Below, one piece after another: positions 54,501-61,237 of a DNA stretch of 64,000 bases. The notes beneath the pieces are model-generated. The model saw nothing but the letters and a program-made list of their open reading frames with translations, was not told the DNA's origin and ran no database searches. The position numbers and the translations under genes were made by a program. Each line of letters opens with the position of its first letter. The stretch's first letter is position 1. The stretch covers positions 1 to 64,000 of the forward strand of contig WRAU01000004.1 in the NCBI GenBank assembly GCA_009780035.1. Reading direction: 5' to 3'. Source of the DNA: Alphaproteobacteria bacterium. GTDB taxonomy: Bacteria; Pseudomonadota; Alphaproteobacteria; WRAU01; Hepatincolaceae.

Positions 54501-57182
54501 GGTAATAATACTGGCAACTCTAACGGCAATCAAACTGCTACTATTGGCAGTAATAATTTATTCTTATCGAATAAAGTATATATTTATTTTTCACAAGGGG
54601 ATATGAGCGGTAATAATGTTCTTTCAACAATTGGTTCTCCTATAGATAGCACTAACAGAACAAATAACGCCGATAGAATTTCAGGCAACGGTTCAAACGA
54701 TAAGGCAGATTATAGCACTATAACCAGCGGCTCTTATTACTTCAGCTGGGGATCGTGGGAAATGCAAGAAGCTCAAGCTAGAGCTGATGCTACTAACTAT
54801 ACTAACGGTAATGGCTGGGTTTCTGAATCTGTTAATACTGCTCAGGAATATACCAATGCCTACCAAGATTATATTACCGATAAAGGCACAGGTGTCGGCA
54901 TTATTTTCACAGGTATTCTTGATGCTAACCGTGTTGGCATTACCGATGGCTATAGCTCTCAAATTTTCTATCGTATGCAGTCTGTTAATAACCTTGTTCT
55001 TACTGGCGGCAGCGATACTTTTGCTACCGGCAAGCTATTTTGGGGCACTAGCGGTCCTCACGGAGCTTTTGCCGATTATGCTTATTCTACTACGCAAGGC
55101 AAAACTTTCCTTAATTCTGTTGATGCCGGCGCGGGTATGAACACCTTTGTTGATAATAACTTCAGTTCAGACACGCAAAAAAATAGCGGCGGCGCTCAAA
55201 GCGGTAATGTTAGAAGAGAAATAGGGGTTACTGGAAATAATCCAGGCGGTTCACCTAATCCTGTTGACCCTTCCAACATGCCTAATTATGGCTTGTATCA
55301 ATATTTAGGATATTCTCCTGCTGGAGGCGGCGGCGACCAAGGCAGTTTTGGCGGGGCTCAATACGCTCAAGAAGGACATATGGAAAGGGTTTATATTTTT
55401 GATGACAGCGGAGCCAATAGTGTTTTAAATATCCGTGCTATTGCAACTATAGATGGCACCACTTATGGAGCGGGGGTGCAAGCTAGCGGAACCAGCGGTG
55501 TTGGCGCTAATACTGCTGATTTATCTAATACCATGCCAACCGGCACTAACAATATATCTTATATTGATAATATAGTTAGAACTACCTACACTAATTTTAA
55601 TAAAATTCATATAGATGACTATAGTGCTAACCTTGATATGAGAAGCGGCTATTACACAGGCACTAGAGATATTACTAGCGTATTAGCTAAAAACGATTCT
55701 AGCTATAAAGAGTTCGATTTAGGCGGCAGGTATGTAGTTAATGAAAACACCGGGGTTATTGCCAAAGAAATGGCTTTGCATACGGCAATTGGGCATCAAA
55801 TAAGGGTGCAGTGGACGAATGTTAACGATCCTAAAGTAGACAGTTCTATTGTAGTGGCAGACGGTTGGAACGGCACTAACTACACCTCTTACTATGGCTA
55901 CAGAAACTTCGATCAATTAGAAATCGGCAGTAAAGATTTAGGCAGTCTTAACACAACTACTCCATTTGTGATAAGTTTTGTTTTCAACTCTGATTTCGAT
56001 TTTGCTAAAATGGATGGTAAAGACTTTACCTTAGATCCTAATGTTTACTCGGGATCTAATGTTACTTATAATATTCTATTCCAGCAGTCTATATATAACT
56101 ATACTGTAACCTCAAGTGGCACCTCTAAAAGAACTTATACTATTACAGAAGACGGCAGTACTAGAAAGTTTACCTTTAATATTTGGGTTGACAACGGCGC
56201 TAATATAAACTTCCAGCAAGATGCCAGCGATGTCAGCGTGGCAAGGCATAACCTAAGCCCAGAACAGCTGCATAACTTAGAAACCTATGGCAACATAGAC
56301 GGCATAGATACAAGCGGCAGCGGGAATGCCAGTGATTCTACAGACAGCAGCAGCAATAGCTTAAGTTCTTACGGCAGCAATACCATGATGAGCCACCAGC
56401 AAGAAACTGCAGCTAAAGAAGCAAACTTCAGTGATGGCAACAGCGGTATAAGCTCATTCGGGCGCGGCGGCAGAAGCCATGATGCTTCGCAAGTTAGTGC
56501 TGATGCTGAAGAATCTAAAGATTCCTCTAATACGCATAAATCTGATGCTGATACCAGATACGAGCAAGACTACGGCAGCATTTATGCGCAGAAACAGCAG
56601 GAAGATACCTCTAAGGAAGAAGAAGACTCTAAAGACAGCACTGAAGAGGATTCTAAAACTGATAGCAATGCAGAAAAACATGCTCAGCAAGATGATGCCA
56701 ATAATGCTAAAGCTGAAGACGGTCTGCATAATCATGATAATAATGCCTTAGATAATAATCAGTCTAACAATGAAGATAATCTTCATAATGTTAATGATTC
56801 TAATAAAGAAGACGGCTTGCATAATCATAATGATAGCCTTCATAACATTAGCGACTTAACTCTTAATGTTAGCTTAGACGGCTTTACTAACGATGACAGC
56901 TCTTCTTTGAATTTAGATAATCTGTTTAATTTAGCCGACGATTTACTATCTAACAATGCCGGCTTATCTGATTCTCTTCATGAAATGACTGATTCTATTC
57001 AAGCTATTACTGAGGAATCTGTTAATACTACCAACCAGCAGGACGAGCTTGATTCTATGAGCTTTGCTTTAGATTCTATGTTTAATGTTAACCATGATGC
57101 TGATGCTAATTCTTCTCAGCATAGTGCTGATCATAACAATAAGCATAAAAACAGTTCTGGAGGCGTTGGCGGAAATTCTTAG
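45564..57182 (+). CDS. Giant RTX-type repeat surface/secreted protein (second)
   Basis: A 3,872-residue protein with the same plan as the first giant: a BapA-prefix-like N-terminal domain (HPGDKINIGFDI, VEVVNGDLVIKTLGGGSITI; about residues 28-75), a beta-rich domain, a short canonical RTX block (TLDGNDTFHSGTGNDTVYLG, from about residue 435) and a very long set of degenerate repeats with GGGG-x-DTxxY and DTF/DDxF turns. From about residue 2700 the repeats give way to a distinct segment with fewer Gly-Asp turns. The last 330 residues are Asp/Ser/His/Asn/Gln-rich. No cysteine was noticed. AAGGG precedes the ATG. The T1SS at 31998-35657 is the likely exporter although 10 kb away. Function as adhesin, surface layer or biofilm matrix protein is inferred. 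Confidence 0.82.
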   Translation: MANSVTYNTDAIQVQDPRKENVVIYAHPGDKINIGFDISALRVEVVNGDLVIKTLGGGSITIANYSIMALQEIAPLIVDSLSHQYAFADFLNSSPTAAAAITSTDNPDSFVVNRVVSTPKSVVSGDYLTSGETFLQNNEYSTRKLVGMVDVDEQHPILAQDVSLSPYMMLRLYPDGVAPYDAQVVYRYNGRTLLNQEEPSTLPVITRNTNPRSNPIYGTKETFSTPTLEDGNVFQVVNTIAGGGNIVGNDYSVYQYSPQVLDYSSMGGNILYRAYTGNQIVRGLQLYLTDANASLSNILIQNVPEGVVFQSTDSTEVQPLGNGMFFILPKAQSQSIDLYFAYNEASAIDSYGNPIGLKDIMQQVSVQIEGYNAKYQQLVLGRTELTLDFRQVRSDGDLNNFSMYNTYTYSTLFDPLIVRATHFDDDVYGGVVNHTYDTLDGNDTFHSGTGNDTVYLGEGDDTYIYNWGNDWADGKATMGSAGNPQMVGVDAIRFDHNAYTYANGNYVFNSAIAISFNNGVVHVKNTAVNPSGKVDNSNSTFQNFDELYLEEDTGVSANQNNTIDISSTAGFRGFKIYSGGHVGDGATDGTSEDTLNIHSSALISFDDAVGAFISTVSTRLNARAASDFDATQNIYFGLYDYNGVSNYFRTINGLNGNFTFLASNEKNFNVVFNGNSAGKHTLDFSLITGNGVVFDANSGITTYGNSSDIIKVINGIFIGTDADDQIYASGIGSMEYYGHATSSSASNGGNEYVSYERWGGDGSGKGVSINYLTELSSGYIEVIKPNAADKDKLYYINDVRASQFNDTFILAYSGSYVIDGFDGTEDTLDYSKDSAGSGGIIVNINSMNTGSSPFGASGRTDKGTQFDDFQNINKIIGTSGDDKFYIDGPQSTNMFYEGGGGYDTIFYDGNNIPSDVFITYTFSGTGGTLVKNTSSGQFTDKLTGFSEVTATNNDDAFITSDDSWRNGNVQYYGGKSNWTAGVLITENGSSLVGAGDVLYLDYDVGVVDIRSLELKFHDIDTLRLSNQYGGTVESSDTYSFNNIWGGTGATAKNFFNASGASSQITFDISNNVANIGGLSLYNFTTLRGSDVGTIFNVLFDPSSGVIQNYTFLGGDAIDTLSYEGNTAGHTPATIDLVFDFGNNSVDDPNNPTSSVQKYNHGTIPSRALIGTDYFSGIENFVGGDGDDVFKLNPNNTTYNIDGGEGFNTVSFVNYFTSVSSANINVNAYTRIRRFELTNFNDVWTITNSLANSDISGGGGIDTVQVDPNVTSVVYNVGIIDASSNKPYVELILGSGNVHKLTFFEVFTGTQSGSDTVNMESIDNADLSTNSNLYFVLNDATVNYNQNGTFDNQGLILNLFGVNTTVFTNVEATMSIVKKNNATDYFNGVSQVNLGGGDNIIHIDLTVPVGSYNGLSINAGSGGNNTIDVSDDGGRDLIFDNTAGGGSFTLGTSLATHTFNITNWNTLITGEGSDTFILGAATNNLNIDAGNGRNILDLSAFTTNLDVVFTEFQRNITVAQGASTIVNYIGNEEDTIKTGSGDEKFMAISANSYTIDGGGGNNSIDYSQAVDSSGFVFNLYIDTANNHPNFWVVKGTTGNTDQLLNIQSISGSTKDDVFNIDFNSGITSIDGGSGANKLEIKSTTTSGYTFDLDNNILYENSNPSQTIGFAHFDILTGSVSDDTFILTDDRILSLRGSVDGGSGGNDTLDINLKDANQDVVDLYADLSAGYIYRKNADNSPNLNDFLAVKNINNIKLGDGDDLIVFSKSMAGGNFSIDAGAGNNYLSFERVNNALTGTLNDMLASFGNINVASTGGTLGYRLTNFADYLEVDSNNNDLLVDGGYGNDTIDYTRVSDNIKIDYSVPSSVPGQIIVSRGTHTDTLLNFNKFVLGAGNNTVIAGDSSIDVNFGSGSGTNTISYEEFVSNSGVIANLAAGTVWKTLTNGQGVLDRITNFTKFIDSQGDDLILASNNVKEIQSNWGNDVLNLTRLTSTSTVVYASNASLSNISNGSGISFNLTYDTALNPNATAHMMGRIIFGDFNSTVKTATVEGRTYNGAAGYTNTLDYSTVSSGTGIYVNIQYGTVEENNNPGNPPTGGNKDTFTNFNAIVGTNYDDNIQGLNASSTISLDLQGGDDTISFTGSSSALTGIEIDGSGNLSMSTITVNKTSGSLITGATNFDDSFFVTDMNLFNPSVSGGVNGNGGNDTLDFSKITSGVTFTIGDVYSFKLQNFNTYNFTSGNDNITWSYDPSTNGRIYVPSRLNFGTGNDTFHLNVDNIAGGTMAYNQDGSANAFLSIIYNGVSVLVDIINLDTLMVDSSSSISLDSYRGIFSGGTYATGADVFAGNVIINSNISFTNGINLDIRNYNDNGSATGSAFNFDSSSIIADINSVTFSNMGGIANIATARPSVAINVSTAQNRDVAIRFNNAVDFTATGALTASSLTLVGNTLTAQFTNSGATGLNQAFSTTGISTSSLAIDSGTFAVQSSSNLSIFNNIYVSQGASALTIDFSGYGGQHGIIGGDDWRLASNAGKTVLNGSLSNAFSIVFDTAAASANTSIVLSATNDTLALDQDITLFQSGITFNGSGGQNTISITNANSGGAIANVESGGIYMISSGNDNVAGAPFASSIANANMSGFDYSNFQIVDMSDSAVASGLNNSNIINIILDPSSTLREIIAPHARAASTTENTMPRSIINGAGWSSGGGMAGVQGGFSNGGTFVASFINEINDPNTMNRMMQVQAQYQESSTSYLFNVNNIQSIFGKRGDSDNVIFGALNTSQFNSLVSQFNNGQYSYSTGSNAQNAINRESYLYLDLEFARDETGSTGNNSQTDNASSPQDIIDFSSWQIFDPNNSFVDFMIAGARGDGSNNGLHMWAVGSFDESNDGATNPIMMVRAAGNQHFILPQTRFYWGASSAYYAGKVYTLEMPNSSDRNIYGIYDALRGNITQGSQYNWNMLVDSIGTTNVSSNITTIGFTTFYLDNNGNNTGNSNGNQTATIGSNNLFLSNKVYIYFSQGDMSGNNVLSTIGSPIDSTNRTNNADRISGNGSNDKADYSTITSGSYYFSWGSWEMQEAQARADATNYTNGNGWVSESVNTAQEYTNAYQDYITDKGTGVGIIFTGILDANRVGITDGYSSQIFYRMQSVNNLVLTGGSDTFATGKLFWGTSGPHGAFADYAYSTTQGKTFLNSVDAGAGMNTFVDNNFSSDTQKNSGGAQSGNVRREIGVTGNNPGGSPNPVDPSNMPNYGLYQYLGYSPAGGGGDQGSFGGAQYAQEGHMERVYIFDDSGANSVLNIRAIATIDGTTYGAGVQASGTSGVGANTADLSNTMPTGTNNISYIDNIVRTTYTNFNKIHIDDYSANLDMRSGYYTGTRDITSVLAKNDSSYKEFDLGGRYVVNENTGVIAKEMALHTAIGHQIRVQWTNVNDPKVDSSIVVADGWNGTNYTSYYGYRNFDQLEIGSKDLGSLNTTTPFVISFVFNSDFDFAKMDGKDFTLDPNVYSGSNVTYNILFQQSIYNYTVTSSGTSKRTYTITEDGSTRKFTFNIWVDNGANINFQQDASDVSVARHNLSPEQLHNLETYGNIDGIDTSGSGNASDSTDSSSNSLSSYGSNTMMSHQQETAAKEANFSDGNSGISSFGRGGRSHDASQVSADAEESKDSSNTHKSDADTRYEQDYGSIYAQKQQEDTSKEEEDSKDSTEEDSKTDSNAEKHAQQDDANNAKAEDGLHNHDNNALDNNQSNNEDNLHNVNDSNKEDGLHNHNDSLHNISDLTLNVSLDGFTNDDSSSLNLDNLFNLADDLLSNNAGLSDSLHEMTDSIQAITEESVNTTNQQDELDSMSFALDSMFNVNHDADANSSQHSADHNNKHKNSSGGVGGNS

Positions 57183-57204
57183 AGAGCTTTATTAATTGCT
57201 AAGC

Positions 57205-57240
57205 ATTCTTCCCCTTGTTAACAGGGGGAAGAATAATTTA
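57205..57240 (+). terminator. Terminator after the second giant RTX gene
   Basis: ATTCTTCCCC (57205-57214) pairs with GGGGGAAGAAT (57224-57234) around a short loop containing TTGTTAACA, followed by a short T-rich stretch, 23 bases after the stop codon. Confidence 0.65.
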
Positions 57241-57256
57241 GTCTTAATTAACTGTA

Positions 57257-57285
57257 TTGATTCTCAAACAATGATGGTGTATAGT
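57257..57285 (+). promoter_or_regulatory. Promoter of the LolA-like/porin genes
   Basis: TTGATT (57257-57262) and TATAGT (57280-57285) with a 17-base spacer, about 48 bases before the start of the next gene. The GTGTATAGTAA core is shared with the promoter of the second giant RTX gene. Confidence 0.55.
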
Positions 57286-57332
57286 AAGTATTCACTCTTT
57301 CTTTAAAGAATTAGTGCTAGGTTTTAATAGTT

Positions 57333-58175
57333 TTGAGAGTATCTGTGTTTTTATTAAGATGTTTTTTAATTTTTAGTTTTTTTGCCGCAAGTTTAAACGC
57401 CAAAGATAATATAGATAATGCGCTGAATGCTTATTATCAGTCTTTAATAGATGCCTATGCCTTTTATTACGAAGCTGATATTAAAACAGAAGACGATTAC
57501 GGCAAAAAAATTGTTGATGATTCTTTAACCTTAGACAGCATGCTTGATAAACAGCCTAAGGAGGAATCTTCTATCAACAAGTTATCTGCATTAGATATTA
57601 AGGAAGAAGAGGACGATTCTGCACACATTGCCCTTTATAAAGAAATTAAAAATAACAGCTATTCTGCCATTACAAAAAATACAGCTTCTAATGTTTTAAA
57701 TTTGTTTAAAACCTCTAAGAGCAATTCATCGTATTCGCCATTTATGGTTAACGACTTTGATTTTAATATTTTAGATTATTTAACCATCTATCATGACAGC
57801 TATAATTTTGAAATTATTAAAACTACCAGCCACGACTATTTTTACCGCGGAGTTTTAAAACCAGAAATTGCCAGCAGCGGCAGTGATTTATTTCCAGAAA
57901 TGCAAATTAAATTTTCTAAAGATTATAATATTCCTACAAAAATAATTCTTTACGATAAAAAAAATAAGATTGCTATAAATATTGAAGTGGAGAATATTAT
58001 CAAAATTAGAAATAATTATATGCCTTCAAAGTTTATAGTGTATAATAATGGTAAAAAAACCACAATATCTTTATATAATATCCAAACTGGGATTCCTATA
58101 GATATTGAAAACAATTATAAAATTACCTTAGAAGAATATATAAACTTAACTGATGATGACAATAAAAATAATTAA
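57333..58175 (+). CDS. Periplasmic protein, possibly LolA-like
   Basis: A 280-residue exported protein. Residues 1-23 form a signal peptide (VFLLRCFLIFSFFAASLNA). A Lys/Asp/Glu/Ser-rich linker (about 45-95) follows, and the C-terminal half is beta-rich with a run of strands (YNFEIIKTTSHDYFYRGVLKP, EMQIKFSKDYNIPTKIILYD, KIAINIEVENIIKI) of the kind seen in LolA/LolB-fold lipoprotein carriers. This fold call is tentative. The start is probably the TTG at 57333; GTG 57345 is an alternative. The gene overlaps the porin-like gene by 23 bases, which suggests they act together in the envelope. Confidence 0.55.
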   Translation: MRVSVFLLRCFLIFSFFAASLNAKDNIDNALNAYYQSLIDAYAFYYEADIKTEDDYGKKIVDDSLTLDSMLDKQPKEESSINKLSALDIKEEEDDSAHIALYKEIKNNSYSAITKNTASNVLNLFKTSKSNSSYSPFMVNDFDFNILDYLTIYHDSYNFEIIKTTSHDYFYRGVLKPEIASSGSDLFPEMQIKFSKDYNIPTKIILYDKKNKIAINIEVENIIKIRNNYMPSKFIVYNNGKKTTISLYNIQTGIPIDIENNYKITLEEYINLTDDDNKNN

Positions 58176-59328
58176 ACTTCTTTTAGCAGGAATTTGTTTC
58201 AGCCTATTGTTTGGCAAATTAAATGCGGCAGCGGTTTTTTCTGCTGAATCTAATGCCGTAGCCTTGTTCGGCGATTTTAACTTGGCTTATTTTAATCGTT
58301 TGCCCTCAGTCAATACTTACGATTTTATGAAAAATAATCAATATTATTCAACTGTGGGGGCATCTGTTGAAAATACATCTTTAGAAAATTTTACCGTTGC
58401 TTTGGTGGTTGATGTCCGCATTAATAACAAATTTTATTATCCAGAAAATATAGATAAAGATTATTATAGGTCTTTAGAAGTAAATCAGCTGTATTTAGAA
58501 CTTAAAGATGCTGCCGGCAGCACAACATTAGGAAATTTTAACTCAAAAGTAATTAGCAGCACAGTTGATGCTACAAATAAAGCGGGTATATTTTTATTAG
58601 ATGCGGCGTTTTCTTTTACAGGGGCTAGTAGTGGAATTTTTGGAGAGTATGCAGAAAGCGATTTTTCTACAAGAAAAATTTATCAAGGAATCGGGCATTA
58701 CGATAAATCTTCTAATTTTATTATAGCGGCTGAATTTGAAAGCCCTAGAGATAACCTTAACGCTCGTAATGCTTTTGAAGAGGGCGCTTTTAATAGAAGA
58801 TTCTCAGCAGGCGCAGCTGTAGGATATGCTGGGGAAGCCGTTGGGGCATCTGTTGGCTATAAACGAATTGAAAATAAACTTAATGCTGAATTTGATAGTA
58901 TTGATTTCAAAAAAAGCATAATAAACTCTGATAATATTTTAGGCTCTGTTTATATAAATTTAAGTAAGTTTTATTTAGCATTATCAGGAGGCTATTATTA
59001 TAATTTAAAAATTGCCGGAGTTAACCATGTTGGGGCGTCGGCTCTTATAAGCTACCGCTTAAGTAAATTAAGGACTTATGCCGGCTATCAGCTGCTATAC
59101 GCTGGCAATATCCATAAGTATGGCAGTATTTATGGTATGGCTGATAATAAAGATTATTCATTCGATCAAAGCGTTGCTGTGTTCGGCTTATCATACGAGG
59201 CTTTTACAGGTTTTATGATGGGTATTGAACATAGCAATGATATTAGAACTAAGCTGCAGCGGCAGTCTTCTCTGTTGAACAACAGCAATAATGATATTAC
59301 AGCGGTTTATTTAAAATATTCTTTTTAG
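58153..59328 (+). CDS. Outer-membrane porin-like beta-barrel protein
   Basis: A 391-residue exported protein. The signal peptide (IIKLLLAGICFSLLFGKLNAAA) is followed by alternating strands with aromatic ends (GDFNLAYFNR, FTVALVVDVRINNKFYY, NQLYLELKDAAGSTTLGNF, SVYINLSKFYLALSGGYYYN) and a C-terminal phenylalanine after VYLKYSF, the classic outer-membrane assembly signal. The LELKDAAGSTTLGNFNSKV region resembles the loop-3 area of general bacterial porins. It should form a diffusion pore, possibly trimeric. It overlaps the LolA-like gene upstream. Confidence 0.8.
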   Translation: MMTIKIIKLLLAGICFSLLFGKLNAAAVFSAESNAVALFGDFNLAYFNRLPSVNTYDFMKNNQYYSTVGASVENTSLENFTVALVVDVRINNKFYYPENIDKDYYRSLEVNQLYLELKDAAGSTTLGNFNSKVISSTVDATNKAGIFLLDAAFSFTGASSGIFGEYAESDFSTRKIYQGIGHYDKSSNFIIAAEFESPRDNLNARNAFEEGAFNRRFSAGAAVGYAGEAVGASVGYKRIENKLNAEFDSIDFKKSIINSDNILGSVYINLSKFYLALSGGYYYNLKIAGVNHVGASALISYRLSKLRTYAGYQLLYAGNIHKYGSIYGMADNKDYSFDQSVAVFGLSYEAFTGFMMGIEHSNDIRTKLQRQSSLLNNSNNDITAVYLKYSF

Positions 59329-59403
59329 AAAATAAGAATCGCATCACAAAAAAAGATGCCATCTGTATAAGTAAATAAAATATAAAATTTAGAGGTATGG
59401 GTT

Positions 59404-60273
59404 ATGAAAAAATTAGTCTTTTGTCATGGTTTAGGATTTACTAAATCTTTGATGATGCCGCTTATTCTTTCAATTGAGTCTTTTTATGGCAGCGATAGAA
59501 TTCATAACTCCCATTTTTCTGCAGCTTTACAAAACAGCTTGAGTTTAGCTGATTTACAGCGTAAAGATGATGCTGAAAATAATCAACAAACCTTGAATTC
59601 TGATTCTAAGGCAGCAAAACCTAAGAATAAATCTGCGGCTAAGCAGGGTAAAACATCTTCTTCTAAGGTTAATTCTACAGAAGATAGTTTTATTTTTAAT
59701 GATAGTTTAGATAATCAAATAGAAATTATTAACTTAGACATGGGCTATTTCGGTGATAAAATAACGGCTAGCAAAAATCTTGATGGTGCTGTTGCCATCG
59801 GGCACGGACTGGGTTTTAACAAGCTGTTGGCTATGAATGTAAAATGGTGCGGTATTGTGGGTATATCTACACTGCTGCAGTTTGTTTATGATGAAGAAAG
59901 CCGCAGAAAAATAGAGAATCTTGAAAGTTCTCTTAATATTAACAGCGAGTTAGCATTAAAATCTCTTATAGCTAGATTAAGCAATGGAGAAGTAGCAATT
60001 AATTTGCCGTATCCTAATGCGGATATAAATTTAATAAAGGCAGATGCTGAATATTTAAAAAATACTGATAGCCGCCAAGCATTGCAGAAAAATCCTTTGC
60101 CGACCTTATTTTTACATGGCGGAAAAGATAATTGGTTTAATGCTGCCGCTGCTGAACAGCAATTTAAAGATTATAATATTTTAATTAATGCAGATGCTTC
60201 GCATATCTTGGGCTTTTTGCAGGCTGCTTGGTGCCGTGACAATATTATTAAGTTTATTGACAGTCTTTCTTAA
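59404..60273 (+). CDS. Alpha/beta-hydrolase-like protein without the nucleophile Ser
   Basis: A 289-residue soluble protein with an alpha/beta-hydrolase outline. It begins KLVFCHGLGFTKSL (strand and oxyanion HG motif), has the nucleophile-elbow region as AIGHGLGFNKLL (about residue 132), then WCGIVGISTLLQF, the acid-residue segment FLHGGKDNWF and the His segment ADASHILGF. The elbow reads G-H-G-L-G where active members have G-H-S-x-G, so the catalytic Ser is replaced by Gly. A Lys/Ser-rich insertion (about residues 55-95) splits the first two strands. BioH/BioG-type esterases are the nearest well-known shape. It may be inactive or have another role. It ends 4 bases into the convergent DUF1761 gene. 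Confidence 0.65.
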   Translation: MKKLVFCHGLGFTKSLMMPLILSIESFYGSDRIHNSHFSAALQNSLSLADLQRKDDAENNQQTLNSDSKAAKPKNKSAAKQGKTSSSKVNSTEDSFIFNDSLDNQIEIINLDMGYFGDKITASKNLDGAVAIGHGLGFNKLLAMNVKWCGIVGISTLLQFVYDEESRRKIENLESSLNINSELALKSLIARLSNGEVAINLPYPNADINLIKADAEYLKNTDSRQALQKNPLPTLFLHGGKDNWFNAAAAEQQFKDYNILINADASHILGFLQAAWCRDNIIKFIDSLS

Positions 60274-60728
60274 GGAAATAGCGCATAAGAGAAAAACATT
60301 GAGTAAGAAAGAAATGCTATTAAAAAACATGCGATTATAGTTATAAAAGTTTGGCAGGCATTCAGCAAGTATAGTTTAAAACTTTTGCCAGACCAAATAT
60401 GATCGTCAAAGGATTCGAAAATTACAAGAAAAGCAATTAATAATACAAAAATAAATGAAGGCATATTTTGTAATATCAGCATGCCTCCAGCCATAGTATA
60501 AATAATTACTGCTTTAAGAATAGCCGAAATTAAGGCTTTGGCATACGATGCGTTTAAAGATTTATTATCAATTTTTGTGAAATCTATGTTTGATAAAGAC
60601 ATAAATAATTTTCCAAATAAAAATTTTGAATACCATAAAAATCCAATAATAAATTGAATACAAACCATTACAGCTATGGTTATTATCATGTAAAGCATAG
60701 ACATTCTTTGTAATTTCTCCTTAAGCAT
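60270..60728 (-). CDS. DUF1761-type membrane protein
   Basis: A 152-residue protein with four hydrophobic helices. The first helix ends in GFLWYSKFLFGKLFM, the DUF1761 hallmark (WYSP-LFGK-W). Conserved spacing of the following helices (AYAKALISAILKAVIIYTMAG, FIFVLLIAFLVIFESF, YLLNACQTFITIIACFLIAF) supports this. The family's function is unknown. It is a single gene, convergent with the hydrolase-like gene by a 4-base overlap and divergent from the tRNA gene. Confidence 0.75.
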   Translation of the reverse strand: MLKEKLQRMSMLYMIITIAVMVCIQFIIGFLWYSKFLFGKLFMSLSNIDFTKIDNKSLNASYAKALISAILKAVIIYTMAGGMLILQNMPSFIFVLLIAFLVIFESFDDHIWSGKSFKLYLLNACQTFITIIACFLIAFLSYSMFFSYALFP

Positions 60729-60784
60729 TATCTAATTTTCTCATTATAGCACAAAATTATTTGTGAAAAAATATAATTTTTTTA

Positions 60785-60812
60785 TTGACAAAAATGGTAG
60801 TTTTATTATAAT
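60785..60812 (+). promoter_or_regulatory. Promoter of tRNA-Thr
   Basis: TTGACA (60785-60790), 16-base spacer and TATAAT (60807-60812), ending 17 bases before the mature tRNA. Both boxes match consensus exactly, as expected for a tRNA gene. Confidence 0.75.
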
Positions 60813-60828
60813 AATCTTTGTAATTAAT

Positions 60829-60904
60829 GCCGAATTAGCTCAATTGGTAGAGCTACTGATTTGTAATCAGTGGGTTGGGAGTTCGAGTCTCTCATTCGGC
60901 ACCA
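60829..60904 (+). tRNA. trnT: tRNA-Thr (anticodon UGU)
   Basis: The 76-base gene folds into a full cloverleaf: a perfect 7-bp acceptor stem GCCGAAT/ATTCGGC, a D-arm with AGCTCAATTGGTAGAGCT, an anticodon stem ACTGA/TCAGT with loop TTTGTAA (anticodon TGT at 60862-60864) and a T-arm with GTTCGAGTC. CCA is encoded. It has a consensus promoter and a terminator right behind it. The UGA-recoded phage-like genes begin about 330 bases downstream; tRNA 3' ends are frequent phage integration sites. Confidence 0.97.
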
Positions 60905-60919
60905 TTCAATATAGTGCGG

Positions 60920-60942
60920 GCTAGGGATAACCTAGCTTTTTT
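60920..60942 (+). terminator. Terminator of the tRNA-Thr gene
   Basis: GCTAGG (60920-60925), loop GATAA and CCTAGC (60931-60936), followed by six T, an ideal rho-independent terminator 16 bases after the tRNA. Confidence 0.85.
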
Positions 60943-61237
60943 CTTGTGTTGTAAGTTTTGCAACTGTTTCAAAAAAAATTTTATTTATCTATTCCTATGT
61001 TTATAAATTCCTTAAAAACTATCTATTATTACATATTATTTTGCAATAATATTCTTTTTAAGAATATAAACGCTTGACAATTTTCTTAAAATGTATTATA
61101 ACTATAAACACAATACATTTAAAGGCAAAAAGCAAGTAATGTCTTAAAAGAAAGATGTATATGATGAAATCTTGCAAATTAAAGGATTTAAAAGGTGTAT
61201 CTGTTTTGTGTCCGTAAAAAAAGTAAAAGAATCAACA
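60943..61237. other. Non-coding leader region between the tRNA and the recoded operon
   Basis: From the tRNA terminator to the first recoded gene there is about 295 bases of AT-rich DNA. It contains the consensus promoter at 61074-61102 and one possible short reading frame, ATG 61155 to TAA 61217 (20 codons, MYMMKSCKLKDLKGVSVLCP), with no good ribosome binding site. The frame of the downstream 77-residue gene also stays open upstream as far as 61148, so that gene could start earlier at a GTG (61208). No copy of the tRNA 3' end (att site) was found to the right. Confidence 0.4.
61074..61102 (+). promoter_or_regulatory. Near-perfect promoter of the UGA-recoded operon
   Basis: TTGACA (61074-61079), a 17-base spacer and TATAAC (61097-61102). 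The first 12 bases, CTTGACAATTTT, are the same as in the promoter of the recoded tail-collar gene (952-980). The long leader (about 130 bases) to the first gene is notable. Confidence 0.7.

Noticed and set aside
12248-57182. Many shorter reading frames antisense to or overlapping the two giant RTX genes and the coiled-coil gene
   Set aside because: They have biased composition that mirrors the main frame, lack ribosome binding sites and resemble no family; they are shadows of the long repetitive genes.
12248-57182. CRISPR array or short tandem DNA repeats within the repetitive genes
   Set aside because: The repeats are protein-level, unequal in length and diverged at DNA level, without regular spacers.
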